The notes under the pieces were generated by a model, which ran no database searches, was not told the DNA's origin, and saw only the letters and a program-made list of their open reading frames with translations. 64,000 bases of DNA from Balaenoptera acutorostrata (lineage: Eukaryota; Chordata; Mammalia; Artiodactyla; Balaenopteridae), in assembly GCF_949987535.1 (NCBI RefSeq), contig NC_080067.1, positions 58,896,405 to 58,960,404 of the forward strand, written 5' to 3'. Position numbers and translations under genes: made by a program. This document shows positions 47,655 through 58,499 of the stretch, piece after piece. Position 1 is the first letter of the stretch; every line of letters starts with the position of its first letter.

Positions 47655-47884
47655 GCAACAAAGTGTTTATTTCATCTTTGCTGAAGGGCATGTTTTTACC
47701 AAACGTTAGTTCAATAATCTCATTTGTAAATCTTAGAAATCTTGCCCTTTATAATTATTTGCCTTAAACGATCTTTCTTTCCTTCCTTCCTTTGAAAAGC
47801 TATAAGAGAATCTCTCTTATGTCATTTGAAGAAGATGCAGATGAACAAAGGATTGCTTTTGTAGTTACTTTGGTGCTGATGAAA

Positions 47885-47980
47885 GACCATTGGCTTTTGA
47901 GTCAAACACATCAATATTCACGCATAAATAGTTGTAAGTTATGTGACCTTGATGAAGTCATTTAAACTGTACCCTTCCAT
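47885..47980 (+). repeat. MIR fragment inside the transduced segment
   Basis: 'ccattggcttttgagtcaaa', 'taagttatgtgaccttgatg', 'aagtcatttaaactgtaccc' follow the MIR core (gctttggagtcagac … gctgtgtgaccttgggcaagt…). An ancient repeat here shows that the carried DNA is genomic. Confidence 0.7.
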
Positions 47981-47983
47981 TTC

Positions 47984-48000
47984 TTTTTTTTTTTTTTTTT
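47984..48000 (-). other. Internal A run (17) in transduced segment
   Basis: T17 on the plus strand; it interrupts the MIR at its end. Possibly a former poly(A) tail, but I see no exact AATAAA before it (only AATAAT-like). Confidence 0.55.
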
Positions 48001-48352
48001 AATTTTCAAAATTATTTACTTCACTTAATGATTTCTATAGTGAATGTTATAATAAATACATTTTAGACATAATATAAATTCACGACTGAAATGTAGGCTT
48101 AGAAATACCTTTATAAATCTACAAAACAAAACTGCTCGTTTTATGGAAGTAAAGTTCCACATATACCCAAATCAAAGCAAATAACATGGGCAGGTGTAGA
48201 ATGAGGTCTTTCTTCTAACTCATAACAGCACCAACTCATCCACTAATTTGCCAGATGAAGTACTATACAATGTAAATTCTAAATATGGTTTACCTGAGTA
48301 TAAAATGTCTCTCATTGACCTGTTATTCACTAAAATATTTTGAATATATTTC

Positions 48353-48387
48353 TTTTTTTTTTCCACACACACACACTGTATTTTATT
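48353..48387 (-). other. Internal A run with AATAAA in transduced segment
   Basis: T10 at 48353-48362, then a CA-rich spacer and TTTATT at 48382-48387, that is AATAAA 19 nt before an A run on the element strand. The layout of a poly(A) site. Confidence 0.55.
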
Positions 48388-49027
48388 TTTACAAGAGATA
48401 GACTGACACCAAGCATTGTACATGGATGACCACAACAAAAGCAACAATGATTGCAATTACCAAACATGAAACACACTCATACTATGTCATAATATTGACA
48501 TTCAGTCCAGTAATCCTCCACTGTAACAGCTCCTTTACTTTGCAGTGAAAATTGATTTGTATATTCTTTGCCTCTGAGTCCTTGTGGGATTTTTTTTTTT
48601 TTAATTCAGACAGAAAGTCACAAAAATTATACTCATCCTCATCAGTTCACTCAGTCCCATGTAATTAATTTTTTTTTTTTCATCTTGATCTTTTGTTAGC
48701 ACTTTTATGAGTTCATCAGTTTTTCATTAGAGTTCTGAAAATGCTTATTCATTCAGTTCAGCAGTACAGTCAGTTACCAGAAACCAGTACTTGTCAGAGT
48801 CTTTTCCATGAATTTCTTGAAGATGAAACCCTTTTATAGGAACATATTTACAAAATCATCAGAGTACACCCAGAACTGTCTGTAAATGACAGAAGACTTA
48901 AAAATGACCATGGTTAAAGATTTGATGAAAGTTCATAATAATGCAGTTGACAAGAAAATTAGTTATTTCTGAGATATACATTTTAAAGTAATAACTAGGA
49001 TTATTACTTATAACCTTATACCAGAAC

Positions 49028-49247
49028 ATATAAGATTTTTAGAAGTTTCCTGTAATGTCTGAAACATTTATATTAACATATTTCCATACAAATACAAATA
49101 TAAGATTTTTAGAAATTTCCTGTAATGTCTGAAACATTTATATTAACATATTTCCATACATATTTCCATACAAATACAAATATAAGATTTTTAGAAATTT
49201 CATGTAATGTCTGAAACATTTATATTAACATATTTCCATACAAATAA
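49028..49247. repeat. Three-copy tandem repeat (70-82 bp)
   Basis: Units start at 49028, 49098 and 49180 with atataagatttttagaa and end near ttccatacaaat. The second unit carries a 12-bp internal addition ('tatttccataca'), giving spacings of 70 and 82 bp. It lies right next to the L1 3' end in the transduced segment. Confidence 0.92.
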
Positions 49248-49271
49248 CCCAATGAAAGTTTAGTATTAGTT

Positions 49272-49476
49272 GTTTTGTTTGTTTTTTTATACTGCAGGTT
49301 CTTATTAGGCATCAGTTTTATACACATCAGTGTATACATGTCAATCCCAATCGCCCAATTCAGCACACCACCATCCCCACCTCACCGCAGTTTTCCCCCC
49401 TTGGTGTCCATATGTCCATTCTCTACATCTGTGTCTCAACTTCTGCCCTGCAAACTGGCTCATCTGTACCATTTTT
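49272..49476 (-). other. L1 B own 3' UTR and A-rich end
   Basis: Only about 188 bp between the ORF2 stop and the A-rich end (gttttgtttgttttttt on the plus strand). Its polyadenylation hexamer appears to be AATAAG (plus-strand cttatt at 49301-49306) rather than AATAAA. It has no G-run tract comparable to that of copy A. A weak signal would favour read-through. Confidence 0.7.
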
Positions 49477-52400
49477 CTAGGTTCCACATACATGCATTAA
49501 TATATGATATTTGTTTTTCTCTTTCTGACTTACTTCACTCTGTATGACAGTCTCTAGATCAATCCACGTCTCAACAAATGACTCAATTTCGTTCCTTTTT
49601 ATGGCTGAGTAATATTCCATTGTATATATGTACCACAACTTCTTTATCCATTCGTCTGTTGATGGGCATTTAGGTTGCTTCCATGACCTGGCTATTGTAA
49701 ATAGTGCTGCAATGAACATTCGGGTGCATGTGTCCTTTTGAATTACGGTTTTCTCTGGGTATATGCCCAGTAGTGGGATTGCTGGGTCATATGGTAATTC
49801 TATTTTTAGTTTTTTAAGGAACCTCCATATTGTTCTCCATAGTGGCTGTATCAATTTACATTCCCACCAACAGTGCAAGAGGGTTCCCTTTTCTCCACAC
49901 CCTCTCCAGCATTTGTTGTTTGTAGATTTTCTGATGATGCCCATTCTAACAGGAGTGAGGTGATACCTCATTGTAGTTTTGATTTGCATTTCTCTAATAA
50001 TTAGTGATGTTGAGCATCTTTTCATGTGCTTCGTGGCCGTCTGTATGTCTTCTTTGGAGAAATGTCTATTTAGGTCTTCTGCCCATTTTTGGATTGGGGT
50101 GTTTGTTTCTTTGATATTGAGCTGAATGAGCTGTTTATATATTTTGGAGATTAATCCTTTGTCCGTTGATTCATTTGCAAATATTTTCTCCCATTCTGAG
50201 GGTTGTCTTTTTGTCTTGTTTATGGTTTCCTTTGCTGTGCAAAAGCTTTGAAGTTTCATTAGGTCCCACTTGTTTATTTTTGTTTTTATTTCCATTACTC
50301 TAGGAGGTGGATCAAAAAAGATCTTGCTGTGATTTATGTCAAAGAGTGTTCTTCCTATGTTTTCCTCTAAGAGTTTTATAGTGTCCAATCTTATATTTAG
50401 GTCTCTAATCCATTTTGAGTTTATTTTTGTGTATGGTGTTAGGGAGTATTCTAATTTCATTCTTTTACATGTAGCTGTCCAGTTTTCCCAGCACCACTTA
50501 TTGAAGAGACGGTCTTTAATCCATTGTATATCTTTGCCTCCTTTGTCATAGATTAGTTGACCATAGGTGCGTGGGTTAATCTCTGGGCTTTCTATCTTGT
50601 TCCATTGATCTATGTTTCTGTTTTTGTGCCAGTACCATATTGTCTTGATTACTGTAGCTTTGTAGTATAGTCTGAAGTCAGGGAGTCTGATTCCTCCAGC
50701 TCCATTTTTTTCCCTCAAGACTGCTTTGGCTATTCGGGGTCTTTTGTGTCTCCATACAAATTTTAAGATGATTTGTTCTAGCTCTGTAAAAAATGCCATT
50801 GGTAATTTGATAGGGATTGCATTGAATCTGTAGATTGCTTTGGGTAGTATACTCATTTTCACAATGTTGATTCTTCCAATCCAAGAACATGGTATATCTC
50901 TCCATCTATTTGTATCATCTTTAATTTCTTTCATCAGTGTCTTATAGTTTTCTGCATACAGGTCTTTTGTCTCCCTAGGTAGGTTTATCCCTAGGTATTT
51001 TATTCTTTTTGTTACAATGGTAAATGGGAGTGTTTCCATAATTTCTCTTTCAGATTTTTCATCATTAGTGTATAGGAATGCAAGAGATTTCTGTGCATTA
51101 ATTTTGTAACCTGCAACTTTACCATATTCATTAATTAGCTCTAGCAGTTTTCTGGTGGCAGTTTTAGGATTCTCTATGTATAGTATCATGTCATCCGCAA
51201 ACAGTGACAGTTTTACTTCTTCTTTTCCAATTTGTATTCCTTTTATTTCTTTTTCTTCTCTGATTGCCGTGGCTAGGACTTCCAGAACTATGTTGAATAA
51301 TAGTGGTGAGAGTGGACATCCTTGTCTCGTTCCTGATCTTAGAGGAAATGCTTTCAGTTTTTCACCATTGAGAATGATGTTTGCTGTGGGTTTGTCATAT
51401 ATGGCCTTTCTTATGTTGAGGTAGGTTCCCTCTATGCCCACTTTCTGGAGAGTTTTTATCAGAAATGGGTGTTGAATTTTGTCAAAAGCTTTTTCTGCAT
51501 CTATTGAGATGATCATATGGTTTTTATTCTTCAATTTGTTAATATGGTGTATCACATTGATTGATTTGCGTATATTGAAGAATCCTTGCATCCCTGGGAT
51601 AAATCCCACTTGATCGTGGTGTATGATCCTTTCAATGTGTTGTTGGATTCTGTTTGCTAGTATTTTGTTGAGGATTTTTGCATCTATATTCATCAGTGAT
51701 ATTGGTCTGTAATTTTCTTTTTTTGTAGTGTCTTTGTCTGGTTTTGGTATCAGGGTGATGGTGGCCTCATAGAATGAGTTTGGGAGAGTTCCTTCCTCTG
51801 CAATTTTTTGGAAGACTTTGAGAAGGATGGGTGTTAGCTCTTCTCTAAATGTTTGATAGAATTCACCTGTGAAGCCATCTGGTCCTGGACTTTTGTTTGT
51901 TGGAAGATTTTTAATCACAGTTTCAATTTCATTACTTGTGATTGGTCTGTTCATATTTTCTGTTTCTTCCTGATTCAGTCTTGGAAGGTTATACCTTTCT
52001 AAGAATTTGTCCATTTCTTCCAGGTTGTCCATTTTATTGGCATAAAGTTGCTTGTAGTAGTCTCTTAGGATGTTTTGTATTTCTGCGGTGTCTGTTGTAA
52101 CTTCTCCTTTTTCATTTCTGATTTTATTGATTTGAGTCCTCTCCCTCTTTTTCTTGATGAGTCTGGCTAATGGCTTATCAATTTTGTTTATCTTCTCAAA
52201 GAACCAACTTTTAGTTTTATTGATCTTTGCTATTGTTTTCTTTGTTTCTATTTCATTTATTTCTGCTCTGATCTTTATGATTTCTTTCCTTCTGCTAACT
52301 TTGGGTTTTGTTTGTTCTTCTTTCTCTAGTTTCTTTAGGTGTAAGGTTAGATTGTTTACTTGAGATTTTTCTTGTTTCTTTAGGTAGGCTTGTATAGCTA

Positions 52401-53295
52401 TAAACTTCCCTCTTAGAACCGCTTTTGCTGCATCCCATAGGTTTTGAGTCATCGTGTTTTCATTGTCATTTGTCTCTAGGTATTTTTTTATTTCCTGTTT
52501 GATTTCTTCAGTGATCTCTTGGTTATTTAGTAACGTATTGTTTAGCCTCCATGTGTTTGTCTTTTTTACGTTTTTTTCCCTGTAATTCATTTCTAATCTC
52601 ATAGCGTTGTGGTCAGAAAAGATGCTTGATATGATTTCAATTTTCTTAAATTTACTGAGGCTTGATTTGTGACCCAAGATGTGATCTATCCTGGAGAATG
52701 TTCCGTGCGCACTTGAGAAGAACGTGTAATCTGCCGTTTTTGGATGGAATGTCCTATATATATCAATTAAATCTATCTGGTCTATTGTGTCATTTAATGC
52801 TTCTGTTTCCTTATTTATTTTCATTTTGGATGATCTGTCCATTGGTGTAAGTGAGGTGTTAAAGTCCCCCACTATTATTGTGTTACTGTCGATTTCCTCT
52901 TTTATAGCTCTTAGCAGTTGCCTTATGTATTGAGGTGCTCCTATGTTGGGTGCATATATATTTATAATTGTTATATCTTCTTCTTGGATTGATCCCTGGA
53001 TCATTATGTAGTGTCCTTCCTTGTCTCTTGTAACATTCTTTATTTTAAAGTCTATTTTATCTGATATGAGTATAGCTACTCCAGCTTTCTTTTGATTTCC
53101 ATTTGCATGGAATATCTTTTTCCATCCCCTCACTTTCAGTCTGTATGTGTCCCTAGGTCTGAAGTGGGTCTCTTGTAGACAGCATATATATGGGTCTTGT
53201 TTTTGTATCCATTCAGCCAGTCTATGTCTTTTGGTTGGGGCATTTAATCCATTCACATTTAAGGTAATTATCGATATGTATGTTCCTATGACCAT
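49477..53295 (-). CDS. L1 ORF2: L1 ORF2 protein (endonuclease-reverse transcriptase), copy B
   Basis: 1272 uninterrupted codons, same length as copy A and visibly very similar along the whole protein. The endonuclease carries TLNVNGLN (N13), QETHF (E42), [11 protein letters not shown] and SDHNAM (H229). The RT domain carries [24 protein letters not shown] and FADDMILY (699-706). The C-terminal motif is [18 protein letters not shown]. Copy-specific changes are scattered substitutions with no length change, the pattern of independent copies of one protein lineage under constraint before insertion. It acts in cis with its own RNA and probably in trans on SINE RNAs. Confidence 0.97.
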   Translation of the reverse strand: MVIGTYISIITLNVNGLNAPTKRHRLAEWIQKQDPYICCLQETHFRPRDTYRLKVRGWKKIFHANGNQKKAGVAILISDKIDFKIKNVTRDKEGHYIMIQGSIQEEDITIINIYAPNIGAPQYIRQLLRAIKEEIDSNTIIVGDFNTSLTPMDRSSKMKINKETEALNDTIDQIDLIDIYRTFHPKTADYTFFSSAHGTFSRIDHILGHKSSLSKFKKIEIISSIFSDHNAMRLEMNYREKNVKKTNTWRLNNTLLNNQEITEEIKQEIKKYLETNDNENTMTQNLWDAAKAVLRGKFIAIQAYLKKQEKSQVNNLTLHLKKLEKEEQTKPKVSRRKEIIKIRAEINEIETKKTIAKINKTKSWFFEKINKIDKPLARLIKKKRERTQINKIRNEKGEVTTDTAEIQNILRDYYKQLYANKMDNLEEMDKFLERYNLPRLNQEETENMNRPITSNEIETVIKNLPTNKSPGPDGFTGEFYQTFREELTPILLKVFQKIAEEGTLPNSFYEATITLIPKPDKDTTKKENYRPISLMNIDAKILNKILANRIQQHIERIIHHDQVGFIPGMQGFFNIRKSINVIHHINKLKNKNHMIISIDAEKAFDKIQHPFLIKTLQKVGIEGTYLNIRKAIYDKPTANIILNGEKLKAFPLRSGTRQGCPLSPLLFNIVLEVLATAIREEKEIKGIQIGKEEVKLSLFADDMILYIENPKTATRKLLELINEYGKVAGYKINAQKSLAFLYTNDEKSEREIMETLPFTIVTKRIKYLGINLPRETKDLYAENYKTLMKEIKDDTNRWRDIPCSWIGRINIVKMSILPKAIYRFNAIPIKLPMAFFTELEQIILKFVWRHKRPRIAKAVLREKNGAGGIRLPDFRLYYKATVIKTIWYWHKNRNIDQWNKIESPEINPRTYGQLIYDKGGKDIQWIKDRLFNKWCWENWTATCKRMKLEYSLTPYTKINSKWIRDLNIRLDTIKLLEENIGRTLFDINHSKIFFDPPPRVMEIKTKINKWDLMKLQSFCTAKETINKTKRQPSEWEKIFANESTDKGLISKIYKQLIQLNIKETNTPIQKWAEDLNRHFSKEDIQTATKHMKRCSTSLIIREMQIKTTMRYHLTPVRMGIIRKSTNNKCWRGCGEKGTLLHCWWECKLIQPLWRTIWRFLKKLKIELPYDPAIPLLGIYPEKTVIQKDTCTRMFIAALFTIARSWKQPKCPSTDEWIKKLWYIYTMEYYSAIKRNEIESFVETWIDLETVIQSEVSQKEKNKYHILMHVCGT

Positions 53296-53353
53296 TTTCT
53301 TAATTGTTTTGGGTTTGTTTTTGTAGGTCCTTTTCTTCTCTTGTGTTTCCCAC

Positions 53354-54259
53354 TTAGAGAAGTTCCTTTAGCATTTGTTGTAGAGCTGGTTTGGTGGTGC
53401 TGAATTCTCTTAGCTTTTGCTTGTCTGTAAAGCTTTTGATTTCTCCATCGAATCTGAATGAGATCCTTGCCGGGTAGAGTAATCTTGGTTGTAGGTTCTT
53501 CCCTTTCATCACTTTAAGTATATCATGCCACTCCCTTCTGGCTTGCAGAGTTTCTGCTGAGAAATCAGCTGTTAACCTTATGGGAGTTCCCTTGTATGTT
53601 ATTTGTCGTTTTTCCCTTGCTGCTTTCAATAATTTTTCTTTGTCTTTAATTTTTGCCACTTTGATTACTATGTGTCTTGGCGTGTTTCTCCTTGGGTTTA
53701 TTATGTATGGGACTCTCTGCGCTTCCTGGACTTGGGTGGCTATTTCCTTTCCCATGTTAGGGAAGTTTTCGACTATAATCTCTTCAAATATTTTCTCTGG
53801 TCCTTTCTCTCTCTCTTCTCCTTCTGGGACCCCTATAATGCGAATGTTGTTGCGTTTAATGTTGTCCCAGAGGTCTCTTAGGCTGTCTTCATTTCTTTTC
53901 ATTCTTTTTTCTTTAGTCTGTTCTGCAGCAGTGAATTCCACCATTCTGTCTTCCAGGTCACTTATCCGTTCTTCTGCCTCAGTTATTCTCCTATTGATTC
54001 CTTCTAGTGTAGTTTTCATTTCAGTTATTGTATTGGTCATCTCTGTTTGTTTGTTCTTTAATTCTTCTAGGTCTTTGTTAATCATTTCTTGCATCTTCTC
54101 AATCTTTGCCTCCATTCTTATTCCGAGGTCCTGGATCATCTTCACTATCATTATTCTGAATTCTTTTTCTGGAAGGTTGCCTATCTCCACTTTATTTAGT
54201 TGTTTTTCTGGGGTTTTTTCTTGTTCCTTCATCTGGTACATAGCCCTCTGCCTTTTCAT
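53354..54259 (-). CDS. L1 ORF1: L1 ORF1 protein (RNA-binding chaperone), copy B
   Basis: 301 codons, four more than copy A; the extra residues fall in the coiled-coil part (near [14 protein letters not shown]). The coiled coil covers about residues 45-120, the RRM starts at [11 protein letters not shown], and the C-terminal domain has RRNTPRHI and [13 protein letters not shown]. It ends [14 protein letters not shown]. The basic, Met-rich start is retained. The N-terminal third differs most from copy A, the usual pattern for fast-evolving ORF1 coiled coils. Frame intact. Confidence 0.95.
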   Translation of the reverse strand: MKRQRAMYQMKEQEKTPEKQLNKVEIGNLPEKEFRIMIVKMIQDLGIRMEAKIEKMQEMINKDLEELKNKQTEMTNTITEMKTTLEGINRRITEAEERISDLEDRMVEFTAAEQTKEKRMKRNEDSLRDLWDNIKRNNIRIIGVPEGEEREKGPEKIFEEIIVENFPNMGKEIATQVQEAQRVPYIINPRRNTPRHIVIKVAKIKDKEKLLKAAREKRQITYKGTPIRLTADFSAETLQARREWHDILKVMKGKNLQPRLLYPARISFRFDGEIKSFTDKQKLREFSTTKPALQQMLKELL

Positions 54260-54400
54260 CTTCTCTGTCTTTCTGTAACTGTGGTTTTTGGCCCACAGGC
54301 TGCAGGATTGTAGTTTTTCTTGCTTCTGTTGTCTGCCCTCTGGTGGTTGAGGCTATCTAAGAGGCTTGATGGGAGGCTCTGGTGGTGGGTAGAGCTGACT

Positions 54401-54550
54401 GTTGCTGTGGCGGTCAGAGCTCAGTAAAACCTTAATCCACTTGACTGTTGATGGGTGGGGCTGGGTTCCCTCCCTGTTGCTGTGGCGGTCAGAGCTCAGT
54501 AAAACCTTAATCCACTTGACTGTTGATGGGTGGGGCTGGGTTCCCTCCCT
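54401..54550. repeat. Perfect 75-bp tandem duplication in L1 B 5' UTR
   Basis: Units 54401-54475 and 54476-54550 are identical by direct comparison, each beginning gttgctgtggcggtcagagc and ending gggttccctccct. The absence of differences suggests a recent duplication or a recent master copy carrying it. Confidence 0.95.
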
Positions 54551-55208
54551 GTTGGTTGTTTTGCCTGAGGCAACCCAACATTGGAGCCTACCCGTGCTCT
54601 TTGGTGGGGTTAATGGCAGACTCTGGGAGGGCTCACGCCAAGGAGAACTTCCCAGGACCTCTGCTGCCAGTGTCCTTATCCCCACGGTGAAACAGAGCCA
54701 CCACTCGCCTCTGCAGGAGACCCCCCCAACACCAGCAGGTACGTCTGGTTCAGTCTCCCCCAGGGTCACTGCTCCTTCCCCTGGGTCCCGATGCACACAT
54801 TACTTTGTGTGTGCCCTCCAAGAGTGGGGTCTCTGTTTCCCCCAGTCCTGTCACAGTCCTGCAATCAATTCCCACTAGACTTCAAAGTCTGATTCTCTAG
54901 GAATTCCTCCTCCCGTTGCCGGACCCCCAGGTTGGGAAGCCTGATGTGGGGCTCAGAACCTTCACTCCAGTGGGTGGAGTTCTGTGGTATAAGTGTTCGC
55001 CAGTCTATGAGTCACCCACCCAGCAGTTATGGGATTTGATTTTACTCTGATTGCGCCCCTCCTACCGTCTCACTGTGGCTTCTCCTCTGTCCTTGGACAT
55101 GGTGTATCCTCCTTGGTGAAGTCCAGGGTCTTCCTGTCAATGATTGTCCAGCAGCCAGTTGTGATTCTGGAGCTCTCACAAGAGGGAGTGAGTGCACGTC
55201 CTTCTACT

Positions 55209-55220
55209 CCGCCATCTTGG
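55209..55220 (-). promoter_or_regulatory. YY1-like site at L1 B start
   Basis: Element-strand CCAAGATGGCGG within the first 20 bases of the unit, equivalent in place to the site in copy A. Confidence 0.7.
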
Positions 55221-55226
55221 TTAATC

Positions 55227-55242
55227 CTGAGTCTACCTCTTT
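55227..55242. repeat. Target-site duplication, right copy (L1 B)
   Basis: ctgagtctacctcttt, identical to 47622-47637. Confidence 0.9.
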
Positions 55243-55300
55243 ATTCCTGCCCTGCAACTAGGTTCATCAGTACCTTTTTTTTTTTTTTAGATTCCATGTA
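55243..55300 (-). mobile_element. L1 3'-UTR fragment, right part
   Basis: 'attcctgccctgcaactagg', 'ttcatcagtacc', T12, 'agattccatgta' parallels L1 A at 18119-18185 and ends at about 55300. It completes the truncated element begun at 47591. Confidence 0.8.
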
Positions 55301-56825
55301 CGAATTTAATAGAGTTTATTCGTATCAACTTCATGTTTATAAGTTCTCTGTATATTTGTGTAAAGCAGTTATCACTCTCATTTGTCAGATGGAAAGTCTA
55401 CCTTGGTGGTTTAGCATTCTATGATTTGGTATTGCTTACTAGGTTAAAGTAAATGACAAAAGCCACCCACTGCCTGTATAATCAAAATTTCTTACACATT
55501 ACTAAAATCCTAGATTGTTTAGCTAATTGCAAGAAGGCCTTTTACTGTCAAAGAAAGCAAGAACATTCTAATAATCTAATACATAATAGTAAATAACTGT
55601 AATTGGGAGAAATGTTGCATGGTTTTCTGATAGAGACTAGAAAACATGTGTCATTTCCTTTATAAATGAAAGGGCTTCCTATTTCTGTTTATATTAACAG
55701 CTGGAGCTGCTGTTACTTTTATTTTGTTGTTCCCATAATCTTCATAGCTTGAGGCAATTATTCTCTCAATTTATGTGAAATAGTAGCATCACCATTTTTG
55801 CTGCTTTGTATATATTCATGGGGTTTGATGAACTTGTTTTAATTATTAAGCATTTTTTTTTCTATTATGTAGGATGAAGGGAGTTTTAGTTTTAAATAGT
55901 GTAAATTCAGGGTAGGTCATATATATAACATTAAAACTTTTGTCCCTGTTCCTTATGGGATTGCTGTATGGATATTTTTAAGGCTGTCAAAATTAGTCAT
56001 TCTGTAGTAGTTTTCTTACTTTGTCATAACAGAATTTATAATTAGTCTAATGGTAAAAATTTATATATCTAATAAATATCAATAATAATTATCAATGTTC
56101 TAAATGTACTATAATGTCTTTAATTCTAGTTCTTCCAGAAAACTATGTTAAGTTTTTCAAACCATAAAGCTTTGTATAGCTGAGAACACCAAAACTATTC
56201 AATGGCTATCCATATGCTATATCATTTAACTTAGCACTTAAATGCTAATTGCTCTGGCCAACAGCACAACCAATCAATTGTATATCACTTACATTGGAAT
56301 ATAATTTTGCATAAGATCATCACTTTTCTAGACATCTTCATACCTAAAAAAGTTATATTTAAATAAGAATTTTGGCAAACTTGAGAATAAGTTTTAGAAT
56401 TCCTGTATTTTCTACTGCATATTCTTGAGGTTAATTGGTAGCAATATAGTGAAATTGTAACAGGTGTGAAAGATTGTATTCGTGGATAAAACTTGCATAA
56501 GATTCAAACACCATAAGCATAATGACAAGTAAAACTTTTAAAATAAAAACATGAAACCCAAATGTGAATTCTGTAATACCTCTTAATTCCTTGAATTCTA
56601 TCAATTAATAAAACAAAGAATTTTATCTCAGTTTTTCTTTTCACATTCTGATTTTTTGTTTTGCTTGATACTGATTTGGAAATTTTAACCAACTTGACCA
56701 GAGAACTGCATGCTGAAATGCCTGCTACAGAGCCAGAAGGGTATTTACTGTATTATCTGCCAAGAATGTAGAAGAGACAATTGACAATTGAGAGGGACTG
56801 TATAAAGAAATGTTTCTGTGGTTTC
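55301..56825. other. No gene recognised; AT-rich unique DNA
   Basis: Nothing beyond short chance frames. Confidence 0.6.
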
Positions 56826-56945
56826 CATATCTGATACATCAGAATTATCTGGACTACTTATAAAAAGTAAAAAAAAAAAAAAATCTATGCCCATCTCCCA
56901 GAGATTTCATTTAGTACAACTAATGTGTACCTGGACATTTACTTT
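56826..56945 (+). repeat. MER5A-like DNA transposon fragment
   Basis: 'atacatcagaattatctgga', an A run in the middle, then 'tctatgcccatctcccagag' 'atttcatttagtacaa' recall MER5A (catcagaatcacctggag … gggccccacccccagagtttctgattcag). Non-autonomous hAT-type fossil. Confidence 0.55.
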
Positions 56946-57327
56946 TGTACGTGAATAGTTTAATCTTAAGCACATTAAAGTTTTGAAAACTGCAAACATA
57001 GTAATTCTCTATTTTTTCTGGATTCTTTATCATATTAAATTCCTAGAAAGTAACATTAGATTTGTTCCCATTTAAATACCGTCATTCATAGTTTACTACT
57101 TTGATATGACTATGAAGGACATTTCTGAATATGGTACAAAGCAACTATTGAGGACTTTATATATCACATTGGTCAACGGTCTTTGCAAACAAATGCATAC
57201 AAAAATTCTTTTAGAACTATTGACGTGAATAAATTTCCATAAAACCTGAAAAACTATCATTTTATCATCTAATAAGAACTGTACAATCAGTGTGTTTACA
57301 TCTTTTTGCTTCGAATGTACAGAGCTG

Positions 57328-57892
57328 TGTTAGGCAGCCTCTAAGGTGGTCTCCCATGATCCCTGCCTCTCAATATTCATGCCCTTTTGTCATAGTCTTC
57401 CCTTCAGTGTGGCTGGATTTACTGACTTGCCTCTAACTGACGACTTACCTCTGGCTTGAGTAATGGAATGTCATTTCTGATATTAGGTTATAAAAAACAG
57501 TGGCTTTCATCTTGGGTGTTCTCTCTCAATTGTTCTGAGGAAAGTCAACAGACTGTTGAGAAGCCCACATGGCAAGAAATTGAGGGAGACCCCTAGCCAG
57601 CAGCTTAGTGAGGAACTGAAGTCCTCAGTTCAACAGCCTGAAAAGTACTGAATCTTGCCAACAGTATGTGAGTGGACTTGGAAATAGAACTAATCACAGT
57701 AGTGCTTCAGATAAGATCAAAGCCCTTGAACAATACACTGACTGCAACCTCATAAGGGACTTAGAACCTGAAGCCCCCAGCTAAGCCGTGCTCTGATTCT
57801 TGACCCACAGAAAGTATGAGATAATATCTGTTTGATGTTTCAAGTTGCTGAGTTTTTGAGTAATTTGTTTTGCAATAATAGAAGACAATGTA
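57328..57892 (+). mobile_element. MLT1-type LTR (ERVL-MaLR), plus strand
   Basis: Begins 'tgttaggcagcctctaaggt', continues 'gatccctgcctctcaatatt', 'cttgagtaatggaatgtcat', 'agcccacatggcaagaaatt', 'gatgtttcaagttgctgagt' and ends 'gcaataatagaagacaatgta'. This follows the order of the longer MLT1 subfamilies. A solo LTR with no neighbouring internal sequence. Confidence 0.72.
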
Positions 57893-58190
57893 GAAGCTAA
57901 GAGCTTCATTAATCACCTCATCCCAGATTCTAGTATCATTTCTTTGCTTTCAATGTGACTTCTGACTTTTTTTTCTTTAAATATTTGAGTTATTATAGGT
58001 GAATTTTTATTTTAAACCACTGAGTTCTTTTCTAAAAATGAGAGTGGTATTGAGAAAAAAACCTTTTTTTTTAATTAATATTTTTGGAGAAGAGTAGAAA
58101 CTTTTGCACAAATAACTCATAATTTGTGCCTAGCAAGTACCACTTTCATCTACATAATTTCTGTCACTCAATCTGAATCATAATTGCAAA

Positions 58191-58499
58191 CTCATTTATT
58201 TATTTATTTATTTTTAAATTTATGGCTGTGTTGGGTCTTTGTTTCTGTGAGAGGGCTTTCTCTAGTTGCGGCGGCAAGTGGGGGCCACTCTTCATCGCGG
58301 TGCGCAGGCCTCTCACTATCGCGGCCTCTCTTGTTGCAGAGCACAGGCTCCAGATGCGCAGGCTCAGTAATTGTGGCTCAAGGGCCTAGTTGCTCCGCGG
58401 CATGTGGGATCTTCCCAGACCAGGGCTCGAACCCGTGTCCCCTGCATTGGCAGGCAAATTCTCAATCGCTGCGCCACCAGGGAAGCCCCTCATTTATTT
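58191..58499 (-). mobile_element. CHR-type SINE, copy 5
   Basis: Body about 58202-58488, TSD ctcatttattt at 58191-58201 and 58489-58499. Minus strand, clear head, with the B-box-like GGGTTCGAGCCCTGG. The tail is (atttatt)n with no long pure T run. Confidence 0.93.

Larger units (their letters stand above)
47655..49271 (-). other. Probable 3'-transduced flank carried by L1 B
   Basis: 1.6 kb of sequence that is not L1 body, lying between the L1 3' UTR and the terminal poly(A), and inside the TSDs. It includes an old MIR (47885-47980), several long T runs, and a three-copy tandem repeat. The simplest reading is that transcription read through the weak L1 end at the source locus. Alternatives are a subfamily-specific 3' extension or later insertions in the tail region. 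No coding frame was recognised. Confidence 0.72.
47638..55226 (-). mobile_element. L1: Full-length LINE-1 (copy B), intact ORFs, with 3' transduction
   Basis: Minus-strand unit of about 7.59 kb between 16-bp TSDs. On its strand: 5' UTR (55226-54260), ORF1 (54259-53354), 58-bp spacer, ORF2 (53295-49477), short L1 3' UTR (49476-49289), an A-rich L1 end (49288-49272), then about 1.6 kb of non-L1 sequence ending in the poly(A) tail (47654-47638). Both frames are open and the catalytic residues are present. The UTRs differ from those of copy A, so the two belong to different subfamilies although their ORFs are very similar. Confidence 0.93.
54260..55226 (-). promoter_or_regulatory. L1 B 5' UTR and internal promoter
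   Basis: 967 bp upstream of ORF1, about half the length of the copy A 5' UTR and much poorer in CpG. The 5' end has CCAAGATGGCGG (YY1-like, plus strand 55209-55220), so the start is probably complete. It contains a perfect tandem duplication at 54401-54550. Frames in it (147 and 158 codons) arise partly from that duplication and match nothing. Confidence 0.82.

Noticed and set aside
47318..47767. Frames across the N stretch
   Set aside because: They exist only because N codons are not stops.
53580..54278. 232-codon plus-strand frame
   Set aside because: Antisense shadow of L1 ORF1 copy B, in a strongly coding-biased stretch.
54353..54878. 147- and 158-codon frames with internal protein repeats
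   Set aside because: The repeats come from the 75-bp DNA duplication in the L1 5' UTR; both strands are open and neither matches a family.
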